64,000 bases of DNA from Ignavigranum ruoffiae. GTDB lineage: Bacteria > Bacillota > Bacilli > Lactobacillales > Aerococcaceae. Location of the stretch: the NCBI RefSeq assembly GCF_900110675.1, contig NZ_FOEN01000001.1, forward strand, positions 248,001 to 312,000, written 5' to 3'. The notes beneath the pieces were generated by a model. The model was not told the origin of the DNA and did no database searches. It was given only the letters and a program-made list of their open reading frames with translations. A program made the translations under genes and the position numbers. Every line of letters starts with the position of its first letter. Positions within the stretch are counted from its first letter, which is position 1. Of the stretch, positions 28,200 to 36,215 are shown one piece after another.

Positions 28200-29483
28200 T
28201 TATTCTTCTTCTGCTGATTCTAAGACTAAATTCATCGCTTTCTTTAGCTTGATATCTGATGTTAACATATCATTGCTTACATAGCCACGAACTTGATCTT
28301 CATTCATATTATATTGCTTCGCAAGATTAGCAATTTCTTCATTAATTTCTTCTTCAGATACTTGAAGGTCTTCAGCCTTAACAATGGCTTCAAGCACTAA
28401 GTTGGTTTTGGTTCTTAATTCTGCTTCACCTTCAAATTGTTTGTGTAAATCTTCTTCGGTGGTTCCAGTAATTTGATAATAAAGTTCAGGTTGGATACCT
28501 TGGCGAGAAAGATTATTTAAGAAGAAGTCCATTTGACGGTGAATTTCTTCATGAACCATTTCGCTTGGAATGCCGCCTTCGATTTCTGCATTATCAACCG
28601 CTTGGCGCAATACCTTGTCTTCAAAGGCGTCTTGGCTGGCTTTTTCAGCTTGACTGGTCAAATCAACTTTAATCTTATTCTTTAATTCTTCCAGTGTTTC
28701 GACTGCATCATCCAAGTCCTTAGCTAACTCATCATCTAAGTCAGGTAGACTTTCGGATTTAACTTCGTGAACTTTTACTTTGAAAGTGGCTTCTTTACAC
28801 GCTAATTCTTTCGCTTGGTAATCTTCAGGGAAAGTCACATTCACATCTTTTTCTTCTTCGGCTTTAACCCCGACTAATTGATCTTCAAAGCCTGGAATAA
28901 ATGAACCAGAACCTAATTTCAAGGAATGATTGCTTCCTTGTCCACCCTCAAAGGCTTCTCCATCGATAAATCCTTCAAAGTCAATAACCACCGTATCGCC
29001 TTCTTCAGCGGCATCTTCTTTTAAGACAAGTTCAGCTAAGCTGGCCCGTTTTTCTTCTAGAGATTTCTCTACATCTTCGTCGCTGATTTCAACAGCGTCT
29101 TTCTCAACTTTAAGCCCTTTATAATCCCCTAATTTAACTTCAGGTTTTAAACTTACCTTAGCCGTTAATTTCCAAGGTTGGCCTTTCTCAATGCTTTCAA
29201 CATCAAATTCAGGTTGACCTACCACTTCTAAGTCCGCTTCTTTCACAGCTGCTTCATAAGCTTCTGGTAATAAGAATTTCAAAGCTTCATCATAAAGTGC
29301 TCCTTCGCCATAGACATTATTGAAAATTTGGCGAGGCACCTTTCCTTTTCTAAATCCTGGTACAGATATTTGTTTTTGTATTCTCTTGAAAGCAACGTCT
29401 AAGCCTTTTTTAACTTTATCTTGAGCAATCTCGAAGCTAAGCGTTCCTTCATTTTTATTGGTTTCTTCAAATTTTACTGTCAT
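28200..29483 (-). CDS. tig: Trigger factor (ribosome-associated chaperone and peptidyl-prolyl isomerase)
   Basis: 427 residues, the family length. N-terminal ribosome-binding domain with the signature VPGFRKGKVPRQIF (GFRxGxxP loop). The middle FKBP-type domain (about 160-245) starts GDTVVIDFEGFIDGEAFEGG. The C-terminal chaperone arms are helical and acidic. It binds nascent chains at the ribosome exit. ATG 29483 is chosen because GGAGGG lies 7 bases upstream; an in-frame TTG at 29498 precedes it. First gene of the tig-clpX-engB run, with its own promoter. Confidence 0.97.
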   Translation of the reverse strand: MTVKFEETNKNEGTLSFEIAQDKVKKGLDVAFKRIQKQISVPGFRKGKVPRQIFNNVYGEGALYDEALKFLLPEAYEAAVKEADLEVVGQPEFDVESIEKGQPWKLTAKVSLKPEVKLGDYKGLKVEKDAVEISDEDVEKSLEEKRASLAELVLKEDAAEEGDTVVIDFEGFIDGEAFEGGQGSNHSLKLGSGSFIPGFEDQLVGVKAEEEKDVNVTFPEDYQAKELACKEATFKVKVHEVKSESLPDLDDELAKDLDDAVETLEELKNKIKVDLTSQAEKASQDAFEDKVLRQAVDNAEIEGGIPSEMVHEEIHRQMDFFLNNLSRQGIQPELYYQITGTTEEDLHKQFEGEAELRTKTNLVLEAIVKAEDLQVSEEEINEEIANLAKQYNMNEDQVRGYVSNDMLTSDIKLKKAMNLVLESAEEE

Positions 29484-29527
29484 GTCTTTACCCTCCAACG
29501 ATATCTGTATTTATTACATACCTTGAT

Positions 29528-29556
29528 ATTTTAACGTATTATTCCTGATTTGTAAA
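29528..29556 (-). promoter_or_regulatory. SigA-type promoter of tig
   Basis: On the minus strand TTTACA (29551-29556), a 17-base spacer, then TAAAAT (29528-29533), about 45 bases upstream of the trigger-factor start. Confidence 0.65.
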
Positions 29557-29745
29557 TACATTTAACCGAATACAGCTGATAGAGTCAATGTTTATTTACT
29601 TATTGTTCAAAATATGTCTCAGAGTATTGTTCTTCCTAATCCATAGTCAACAATAATATGCTAAAATATAATTAATTCACACTTTTACAATAAATTATTC
29701 AACTATAGTCCTAACGGATAGGCTATAATAAGATAGGTGATTCAG

Positions 29746-30360
29746 ATGATAAATTATCCACTAGGCCACCGTCCTCGCTCAAATTCTCATCCGCAGTCTC
29801 AACAACAGACGACGTATTATGGGAGCCGAGGCATGTCCTTGGAAGAAATGATTAATGCATCCAATCAGTATTATCTACAACATCAAATAGCGGTCATCCA
29901 TAAGAAACCGACACCCATTCAAATTGTCAACGTGTCCTATCCCCGTCGGTCGGCCGCTAAGATTACGGAAGCTTATTTCCGCCAAGCTTCAACCACAGAT
30001 TATAATGGCATCTATCAAGGCTATTATATTGATTTTGAAGCCAAAGAAACCAAGAATAAGACTCGCTTTCCCTTAGACAACTTAAAAGCCCATCAATTAG
30101 AACACATGGCTCAGTGTTATCAGCAAGGGGGAATCGTCTTCTTGCTGATTTCCTTTGTCAGCTACGGGGAAGTCTATCTATTGCCCTACCCCACTTTAAA
30201 GACACTGATTCAAGATTCCAAAAGAAAGAGTCTTTCATACAAAATCATCCAAGAAAAGGCCTATTTATGCCCAGTTGGGGTGTTTCCATTAATAGATTAT
30301 TTAAAAACGGTAGATTCTTATATTCAGTCAGAATCTAAGAATAGGAAAGGAAGTTACTAA
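29746..30360 (+). CDS. recU: Holliday junction resolvase RecU
   Basis: 204 residues. RecU cuts Holliday junctions in Gram-positive recombination and chromosome segregation. Motifs: MSLEEMINASNQYY, IVNVSYPRRSAAKITEAYF and the catalytic region YYIDFEAKETKNKTRFPLDN (Asp, Glu, Lys). ATG 29746 has AGGTGA 5 bases upstream. A TATAAT -10 box at 29724-29729 would start transcription close to 29736, so earlier starts are unlikely. Its stop overlaps the ponA start by one base (TAATG), the conserved recU-ponA operon. Confidence 0.95.
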   Translation: MINYPLGHRPRSNSHPQSQQQTTYYGSRGMSLEEMINASNQYYLQHQIAVIHKKPTPIQIVNVSYPRRSAAKITEAYFRQASTTDYNGIYQGYYIDFEAKETKNKTRFPLDNLKAHQLEHMAQCYQQGGIVFLLISFVSYGEVYLLPYPTLKTLIQDSKRKSLSYKIIQEKAYLCPVGVFPLIDYLKTVDSYIQSESKNRKGSY

Positions 30361-32846
30361 TGGTCACAGGTAGTCGAGTAGAAAGAAAAAAATATGAAAA
30401 GAACCACCGCCGTCCTGGTAAACAGCGCGGACATCGAATTCTTAAAAAAATCCTGATTGTATTAATCTCTCTTGCCTTTATCGTGATATTAGCGGGAGCA
30501 GGATTATTTGGTTATTATGCGATGAATGCCCCCGAGATCAGCAAAGAAGAATTAAGAGGCCAGGTCGCCAGTAAAATATTTGACCGCCAAGGTCAATTAA
30601 TTAAGGAACTCGGTTCGCAAAAAAGAGACCTCTTAGAGAGTTCAGAAATTCCCCAAGTTCTTAAAGATTCGGTCTTAGCTATTGAGGATGCCCGTTTCTA
30701 TAGTCACAAAGGGGTCGATCCAATTCGAATCATTGGGGCACTTTTGGCTAATATTCGCCAAGGAGACATTGTCCAAGGTGGCTCTACGATTACCCAACAA
30801 TTAGTCAAACTTTCGGTCTTCTCTACCGACTTCCAAGACCAAACCTTAGAACGGAAGGCACAGGAAGCCTGGTTATCTCTGCAAATTGAGCAGGATTATA
30901 GTAAAGATGAAATCTTAACCCTTTACTTAAATAAATTATTCTATTCTAATAACACCTATGGAGCCAAGACAGCAGCTAAATTGTTCTTTGGTAAAGACAT
31001 TCAGGACATTAACTTAGCGGAAGCGGCCTTACTCGCCGGCATCCCTCAGGCACCTAGTGATTATGATCCTTATAGTCATCCTCAGGTTGCCCAAGAGCGA
31101 CGTGATACCGTCCTCGCTGTTATGCTAGATCGCGACTTTATTTCCCAGGCCGAGTACGATCAAGCCGTCGCCACTGATGTTTCAGCTATGTTGGTTCCTC
31201 TCGCCGAACAGAATCGCGATAAAGTCGACTACGTGATTGATGCCTATTTAGATGTGGTCGCCAAAGAAGTTCAAGATAAGATGAATATTAATATTTATAC
31301 CGACGGTGTTGAAGTTTATACCAATATGAACTATCAGGCTCAAGAACACTTGTATGATTATGTCAATCAAGAGAATGGTGTTTTTCCAGATGACAAATTA
31401 CAAACAGCAGTTTCTATTATTGATGTGGATACCGGTGAGTTACAGGCAGTGATTGGCGGGCGTAAGCAAGATGTTACCATGGGCTTGAACCGTGCCAATA
31501 CTCTTAGTCGAAGCATCGGTTCGACCATGAAACCTTTAGCGGATTATGGCCCAGCTTTTGAATATTTAGGTTTTTCTACTGGTACTCTAGTTGTGGATGA
31601 ACCTTATACTTATACAAGTGGGGACGCCCTTTATAATTACGACTTTGAATACAAAGGGAATATGACCTTGCGGGAAGCACTCGCTAGCTCACGGAATATT
31701 CCAGCTTTGAAGACGTTGCAAGCCGTCGGTCTAGATAATTCTTATGCTTTCTTACAGAAACTCGATATCAATCTGTTGAATAATAATCGCAAAGAATTAG
31801 TAGAAGCCAATGCGATTGGAGGCGAAGTCAATCCGATTCAACTCTCAGCGGCTTATGCGGCGATTGCCGATTATGGTCAATATCATCAACCTTTCACTGT
31901 TAAGAAAGTTGTTACAGGAGCAGGAACCGTGGAAGAATTCGAGTCTAAAGCACGCCAAGCCATGAAAGATTCGACAGCGTATATGTTAATTGATATTCTA
32001 AAAGGGGTTCCCGGTAACTTTGCTTCAAGATCTGGTATTGATAACTTCTATCACGCAGGTAAGACTGGAACGACGAACTATACTGACCAACAGCTGAAAG
32101 AACTTGGCGTTGAACCTGGAACGTATGCCGCCCCTGACGGTTGGTATGTTGGCTTCAGTCCTCAGTATGCCATTGCCAGCTGGGTAGGCTATGATAATCC
32201 CTTAGAAGCCGGGAATTATCTAAACTTAAATGAAACAGCGATTCCTCAAGATATTTATAAAGAAATGATGACCTTCCTAAGTAAAGATGTGACCAATGTG
32301 GATTGGCAGAAACCAGACAGTGTCGTCGAAGTTGAAATTGAGAAGTACACGGATCCAATTATGCTACCTGGCCCTTATACACCAGCCCAAGCCCGGTCTA
32401 AGGAACTCTTCCTTAAAGGGAAAGAACCTAAAGAACAATCCCTAGCTTATGGTAAATTCGTCAATCCACCGACTGGCTTTGATGCTAATTATGATCAAGA
32501 GAAGAAGACAATTCAAGCCGTATGGGATCCATTAACCGGCCCAGGACAATTTGAACTATCCATTAATGGTGTCGTGGTCTACACGGGTACCGATACCAGC
32601 TTCACTTTCCCAGTTGAAGAACTCGGAACTTATGTCCTAAGATTAAAAATCATTGACGGAAATTCTTCTTCCGATACCTTGGTTATCACCCTTACCCTAA
32701 AAGATAATCAGTCTGAAGAATCGAGTGATGAATCAGAAGATGAAACCAGTACCGCTGACGAAACTGATAGCTCTTCCCAATCAGAAACGACCAACTCAAT
32801 CGAACCCAATGCTGATATTTTAAATAACTTTTCAGATCCTCAATAA
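30360..32846 (+). CDS. ponA: Penicillin-binding protein 1A, bifunctional glycosyltransferase/transpeptidase
   Basis: 828 residues. A basic cytoplasmic tail, one membrane span (about 30-52), a GT51 glycosyltransferase domain (catalytic IEDARFYSHKGVDP, QGGSTITQQLVK) and a transpeptidase domain with GSTMKPL (active Ser), SRN and KTGTTN. A late beta-rich segment (about 690-785) is followed by a Ser/Glu/Asp/Thr-rich tail. It polymerises and cross-links peptidoglycan outside the membrane. Translationally coupled to recU and ends at a strong hairpin. The tseB gene on the opposite block also serves wall elongation. Confidence 0.96.
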   Translation: MVTGSRVERKKYEKNHRRPGKQRGHRILKKILIVLISLAFIVILAGAGLFGYYAMNAPEISKEELRGQVASKIFDRQGQLIKELGSQKRDLLESSEIPQVLKDSVLAIEDARFYSHKGVDPIRIIGALLANIRQGDIVQGGSTITQQLVKLSVFSTDFQDQTLERKAQEAWLSLQIEQDYSKDEILTLYLNKLFYSNNTYGAKTAAKLFFGKDIQDINLAEAALLAGIPQAPSDYDPYSHPQVAQERRDTVLAVMLDRDFISQAEYDQAVATDVSAMLVPLAEQNRDKVDYVIDAYLDVVAKEVQDKMNINIYTDGVEVYTNMNYQAQEHLYDYVNQENGVFPDDKLQTAVSIIDVDTGELQAVIGGRKQDVTMGLNRANTLSRSIGSTMKPLADYGPAFEYLGFSTGTLVVDEPYTYTSGDALYNYDFEYKGNMTLREALASSRNIPALKTLQAVGLDNSYAFLQKLDINLLNNNRKELVEANAIGGEVNPIQLSAAYAAIADYGQYHQPFTVKKVVTGAGTVEEFESKARQAMKDSTAYMLIDILKGVPGNFASRSGIDNFYHAGKTGTTNYTDQQLKELGVEPGTYAAPDGWYVGFSPQYAIASWVGYDNPLEAGNYLNLNETAIPQDIYKEMMTFLSKDVTNVDWQKPDSVVEVEIEKYTDPIMLPGPYTPAQARSKELFLKGKEPKEQSLAYGKFVNPPTGFDANYDQEKKTIQAVWDPLTGPGQFELSINGVVVYTGTDTSFTFPVEELGTYVLRLKIIDGNSSSDTLVITLTLKDNQSEESSDESEDETSTADETDSSSQSETTNSIEPNADILNNFSDPQ

Positions 32847-32882
32847 TTTTTCAGTCTGATTCAAGGTTGATATCTACACAAA

Positions 32883-32943
32883 AATCCACCCTAGTCATTT
32901 GCAGCCATTATTAAAGTGGAGCGCTCAGTGACTGGGGTGGATT
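32883..32943 (+). terminator. Terminator of recU-ponA
   Basis: AATCCACCCTAGTCA (32883-32897) pairs with TGACTGGGGTGGATT (32929-32943) over 15 pairs with one G-U, followed by ATTTTATC. An A-rich run on the other side may let it work in both directions. Confidence 0.8.
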
Positions 32944-32965
32944 ATTTTATCTTCATTAAAATCAC

Positions 32966-32996
32966 AAAAAACCTCCTAAATCGGAGGTTTTGTTTT
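32966..32996 (-). terminator. Terminator of the asnS-dnaD-nth transcript
   Basis: AAAACCTCC (32968-32976) and GGAGGTTTT (32983-32991) form a 9-pair stem with a 6-base loop; on the minus strand it is followed by TTTTTTG. It lies 17 bases past the nth stop. Confidence 0.85.
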
Positions 32997-33008
32997 GCTG
33001 TTATCTTC

Positions 33009-33647
33009 TTAATCAAGAGAAGTCCGTTCGACCATATCTTCAATTCCTAGCAACTCAGCACATTGGCTAGAATTTGCTTTGGAATAATAGCGACCGAATA
33101 AGACCATTAAGAGGTGGGCTTTAGACCACCACGCTTCCGGCAACTTCTCAGTCATGATGCGTTCAATTTGACGGGGTGTCGCATCCTGAGGAACCATTCT
33201 TAACCGCTTGCTAATTCGTTCAACATGAGTATCGACAGCAAAGGCTGGTTGATTAAAGGCTAAACTGAGGACCACGTTGGCAGTTTTCCGGCCTACACCG
33301 GCTAAAGATTCCAAGTCTTGACGATTATCCGGTACCTGACCTGAGAATTTCTCTACTAGATCAGTTGCCATGGCTTTTAAATATTTGGCTTTATTTCGGT
33401 AAAGGCCAATGGTTCTTATAAGTGCTTCGATATCTTTGGTTTGAGCCTGACTCAGCGCCTCAGCTGTCGGATATTTAGCCATCAGTGCAGGCATAATTTG
33501 ATTAACAGCTTTATCGGTTGTCTGGGCGCTGAGAATCACTGCGACTAATAATTGAAAAGGATCTTCAAAAGCCAGATCTGATTTAGGATCAGGAATAAGC
33601 TTCTCCATTGCTTGAATTGCTTTTAGCGTTTCGTTGGCATTTAACAT
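33009..33647 (-). CDS. nth: Endonuclease III, lacking the iron-sulfur cluster cysteines
   Basis: 212 residues. DNA glycosylase/AP lyase that removes oxidised pyrimidines. The helix-hairpin-helix is LESLAGVGRKTANVV with the catalytic Lys, and the catalytic Asp is in AVDTHVERISKRL. The canonical C-terminal C-x6-C-x2-C-x5-C loop is replaced by RYYSKANSSQCAELLG, with a single Cys, so the [4Fe-4S] cluster is absent. ATG 33647 is preferred over an in-frame TTG at 33671; GGGTGA lies 4 bases upstream and the dnaD stop 4 bases before. Last gene of the asnS-dnaD-nth operon. Confidence 0.92.
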   Translation of the reverse strand: MLNANETLKAIQAMEKLIPDPKSDLAFEDPFQLLVAVILSAQTTDKAVNQIMPALMAKYPTAEALSQAQTKDIEALIRTIGLYRNKAKYLKAMATDLVEKFSGQVPDNRQDLESLAGVGRKTANVVLSLAFNQPAFAVDTHVERISKRLRMVPQDATPRQIERIMTEKLPEAWWSKAHLLMVLFGRYYSKANSSQCAELLGIEDMVERTSLD

Positions 33648-33651
33648 CGAA

Positions 33652-34347
33652 TCACCCGCGATTCCAATCAATTTTCGGGATATTTATCTCAGGGAATTCA
33701 TGGTTGGGTTGTTGTTTCTGTTGCATCTTCTCTTGAAATTGATAAATTTCTTTCTCAGCTTGCATGACAGTCTGAATATTCTTCTTACGCCAATTCAGTA
33801 AGATCCGATCAATATAATTAAAAGATAAAGCTTGATGAATCACTGCTTCACGTAAGGCAATCTTAATTAAGTCGGCCTTGAATTGATCCTTATTGATCCA
33901 ATTCGATAGTTTCTCTAGTTCAATCGGCGATAAGGGACGGCCAAATTCCGTTTCAAAGCTGGCTACCAAGTTCTGACTTTCATGATACCTGGCATCTTCT
34001 TTCATCGAATTCGTCGATTCGAAGAAACGATCATTGATGGTCTCAAATAAGGGACGCAAGCTGAAATGGTCTGTCTGTTTACCATCGGGATTTGGTTTCA
34101 ACTCTAGAGAAAGATACTTCTTAGTCATCAGTGAGTTGACCACGTCCATTAATTTAGGCCGAGGCCAGCCTAATTGACTGCTAGCAAATTCAAGTTCATC
34201 GACGCTCTCCCCTTGGGTCAACCGGGACAGTAAATAAGTAATTAGAACAAATTCATCACTATTTAAATTCAAGTCGGCATAGTGGTTAAATAATTGATTG
34301 GGAATCATGGTATTACCTTGCTTTAACCAATCATAAAAAGTAGTCAT
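33652..34347 (-). CDS. dnaD: DnaD replication-initiation/restart protein
   Basis: 231 residues. The N-terminal winged-helix oligomerisation domain (about 15-105) includes LNSDEFVLITYLLSRL and FASSQLGWPRPKLMDVV. The C-terminal DnaB_2/DnaD domain (about 125-205) has FGRPLSPIELEKLSNWI and the signature FNYIDRILLNWRKKNI, which binds DNA. It helps load the helicase at oriC and at restarted forks together with DnaB and DnaI. It sits between asnS and nth, the order found in Bacillus (asnS-dnaD-nth). Confidence 0.95.
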   Translation of the reverse strand: MTTFYDWLKQGNTMIPNQLFNHYADLNLNSDEFVLITYLLSRLTQGESVDELEFASSQLGWPRPKLMDVVNSLMTKKYLSLELKPNPDGKQTDHFSLRPLFETINDRFFESTNSMKEDARYHESQNLVASFETEFGRPLSPIELEKLSNWINKDQFKADLIKIALREAVIHQALSFNYIDRILLNWRKKNIQTVMQAEKEIYQFQEKMQQKQQPNHEFPEINIPKIDWNRG

Positions 34348-34365
34348 CTATAACCTCCTAGCATC

Positions 34366-34391
34366 GGGAGTCATTGACGAATGAGACTCCC
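34366..34391. other. Small hairpin between asnS and dnaD
   Basis: GGGAGTC (34366-34372) and GACTCCC (34385-34391) form a 7-pair stem, extended by CATT/AATG with a bulge. There is no U-tract on either strand, so it looks like an mRNA-processing or stability element rather than a terminator. Confidence 0.35.
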
Positions 34392-34394
34392 TCA

Positions 34395-35693
34395 TTATGG
34401 ATATAATCGGTTTAATAATCTTGGGAATGGTGAGGTCTCCCGAATATGTTCAATACCTGATAACCAGGCCACACAACGTTCTAATCCCATACCAAAGCCA
34501 CTGTGAGGAACTGATCCATATTTAGTCGTGTCCAGATACCATTGATAAGCCGCTAAATCGAGACCAAATTTCTCAATATTAGCTTTCATAGTCTCATAAT
34601 CATTCTCCCGCTCTGAACCGCCAATAATCTCGCCATAGCCTTCAGGGGCAATCATATCCGCACAAAGGACGGTACGAGGATCTTCTGGATTAATCTTCAT
34701 GTAGAAAGGCTTGATGGTCTTGGGATAATTCAAGATAAAGACTGGTTGGTCGAAGTGATTTGCAATATAAGTTTCATGAGGAGAACCAAAATCATCGCCC
34801 CATTCAATATCATCAAAGCCATTATCTTGCAGCAATTGAATGGCATCGGTATATTCAATCCGTGGGGAAGGTGTCTTGGTATAATTCTCAAGCGTGGCAA
34901 TATCACGGTCCAAACGCTTCAAAGCCAATTGGCAATGATCAATCACATTCCGAACCAAAAAAGCCACATATTCTTCTTGTAAAGCCAGACTAGCTTGATG
35001 ATCATAATTTGCCATCTCAGGTTCCATCATCCAGAACTCGATCAAATGACGACGGGTCTTAGATTTCTCAGCACGGAAGGTTGGTCCGAATGAAAAGACT
35101 TTACCAAAAGCCAAGGCTGCTGCTTCCATATATAATTGACCACTTTGAGAAAGATAAGCCTCTTCATCAAAGTATTCTGTCTTGAATAGTTCTGTCGTTC
35201 CCTCAGGCGCTGATCCGGTTAGAATCGGTGGGTCAATTTTAATAAAATCACGGTCATTAAAGAATTGATAGGTCGCGCGAATGATTTCATTACGAATTTG
35301 CATGATCGCATGTTGACGAGAAGAACGCAACCATAAGTGACGGTGATCCATCAAGAAGTCTGTACCATGTTCTTTAGGAGTGATTGGGTAATCTTGACTG
35401 TCGCCAATCACTTCAAAGTCTTTAATCAAGACTTCATAACCCAGTTCAGAACGAGAATCTTCTTGAATAATCCCTCTGACTTTTAAAGAACATTCTTGGT
35501 TCAAATGTTTGGCTTGGTCGAATAATTCATCGCCCACTTCAGCTTTCAAGACAATTCCTTGGAAGAAGGCTGTCCCGTCACGAAGTTGTAAGAAGGCAAT
35601 CTTCCCACTGGAGCGTTTATTCGTCAACCAAGCATCAATCATCACTTCTTGCCCGACAAAATCAGGCGCTTGCTTCATAGTAATAGTTTCCAT
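34395..35693 (-). CDS. asnS: Asparaginyl-tRNA synthetase
   Basis: 432 residues. Class IIb synthetase that charges tRNA-Asn. The N-terminal OB-fold is about 15-110 ([24 protein letters not shown]). The class II core has motif 2 [27 protein letters not shown] and motif 3 [13 protein letters not shown]. The family-specific acidic segment DDFGSPHE is also present. Start: GGAGGAAAGT then ATG. No T-box leader is seen; the gene is directly after tseB (9-base gap), so the two are co-transcribed. Confidence 0.96.
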   Translation of the reverse strand: METITMKQAPDFVGQEVMIDAWLTNKRSSGKIAFLQLRDGTAFFQGIVLKAEVGDELFDQAKHLNQECSLKVRGIIQEDSRSELGYEVLIKDFEVIGDSQDYPITPKEHGTDFLMDHRHLWLRSSRQHAIMQIRNEIIRATYQFFNDRDFIKIDPPILTGSAPEGTTELFKTEYFDEEAYLSQSGQLYMEAAALAFGKVFSFGPTFRAEKSKTRRHLIEFWMMEPEMANYDHQASLALQEEYVAFLVRNVIDHCQLALKRLDRDIATLENYTKTPSPRIEYTDAIQLLQDNGFDDIEWGDDFGSPHETYIANHFDQPVFILNYPKTIKPFYMKINPEDPRTVLCADMIAPEGYGEIIGGSERENDYETMKANIEKFGLDLAAYQWYLDTTKYGSVPHSGFGMGLERCVAWLSGIEHIRETSPFPRLLNRLYP

Positions 35694-35702
35694 ACTTTCC
35701 TC

Positions 35703-36203
35703 CTAAATATTTCCAATCGTCTGCATCCATTTACCATCTTTGGCGTTAATATAATAATATTGCATATTGTCTTTGTCGTCTTTAAAGACCACTTCCCACA
35801 TTACCGTATCTTTCAACTTACCCAGTCTGACATTTAGTAATTTAGCAATTTTATACTCCGAAGCCGCAATCGAAACAGCGTCTTCACTGGAGATTATATC
35901 TCTCGGCGTATAAAAGGCCACATCGCCATCTTCCTGATCAACAATCGCGTAACGTTGCTGCCCTTCTTTATCGACAAAATCTAAGGCGAATTGGGTCCTC
36001 GCATTCGAAGTCCAATAAAAATTATTAATCGTTTTGACTGGATAATCCAGTTCAACCAGAGCCACGGTTTCCGCTTCTGCTTGGGATATTTTTTGTTGGC
36101 TTTGCATAAATACCCATAATAATGACCCAGAGATTAACAATAATAGGATGGTTAAGGTCGATACGGTGCGTCGACTCAATCTAAATTTTCTTTTTGCTGT
36201 CAT
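35703..36203 (-). CDS. tseB: TseB-like cell-wall elongation regulator (YpmB, DUF5590/PepSY-like)
   Basis: 166 residues. A basic cytoplasmic tail, one membrane span (about 14-32) and an external domain with two PepSY-like halves (about 40-95 and 100-160), the second with WEVVFKDDKDNMQYYYINAKDGKW. It matches YpmB/TseB, which in Bacillus modulates a class B penicillin-binding protein during wall elongation. The position between dinG and asnS is the same as in Bacillus (dinG-ypmA-ypmB-aspB-asnS), with ypmA and aspB missing here. Start: AAAGGAGGACTC then ATG. Confidence 0.8.
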   Translation of the reverse strand: MTAKRKFRLSRRTVSTLTILLLLISGSLLWVFMQSQQKISQAEAETVALVELDYPVKTINNFYWTSNARTQFALDFVDKEGQQRYAIVDQEDGDVAFYTPRDIISSEDAVSIAASEYKIAKLLNVRLGKLKDTVMWEVVFKDDKDNMQYYYINAKDGKWMQTIGNI

Positions 36204-36215
36204 GAGTCCTCCTTT

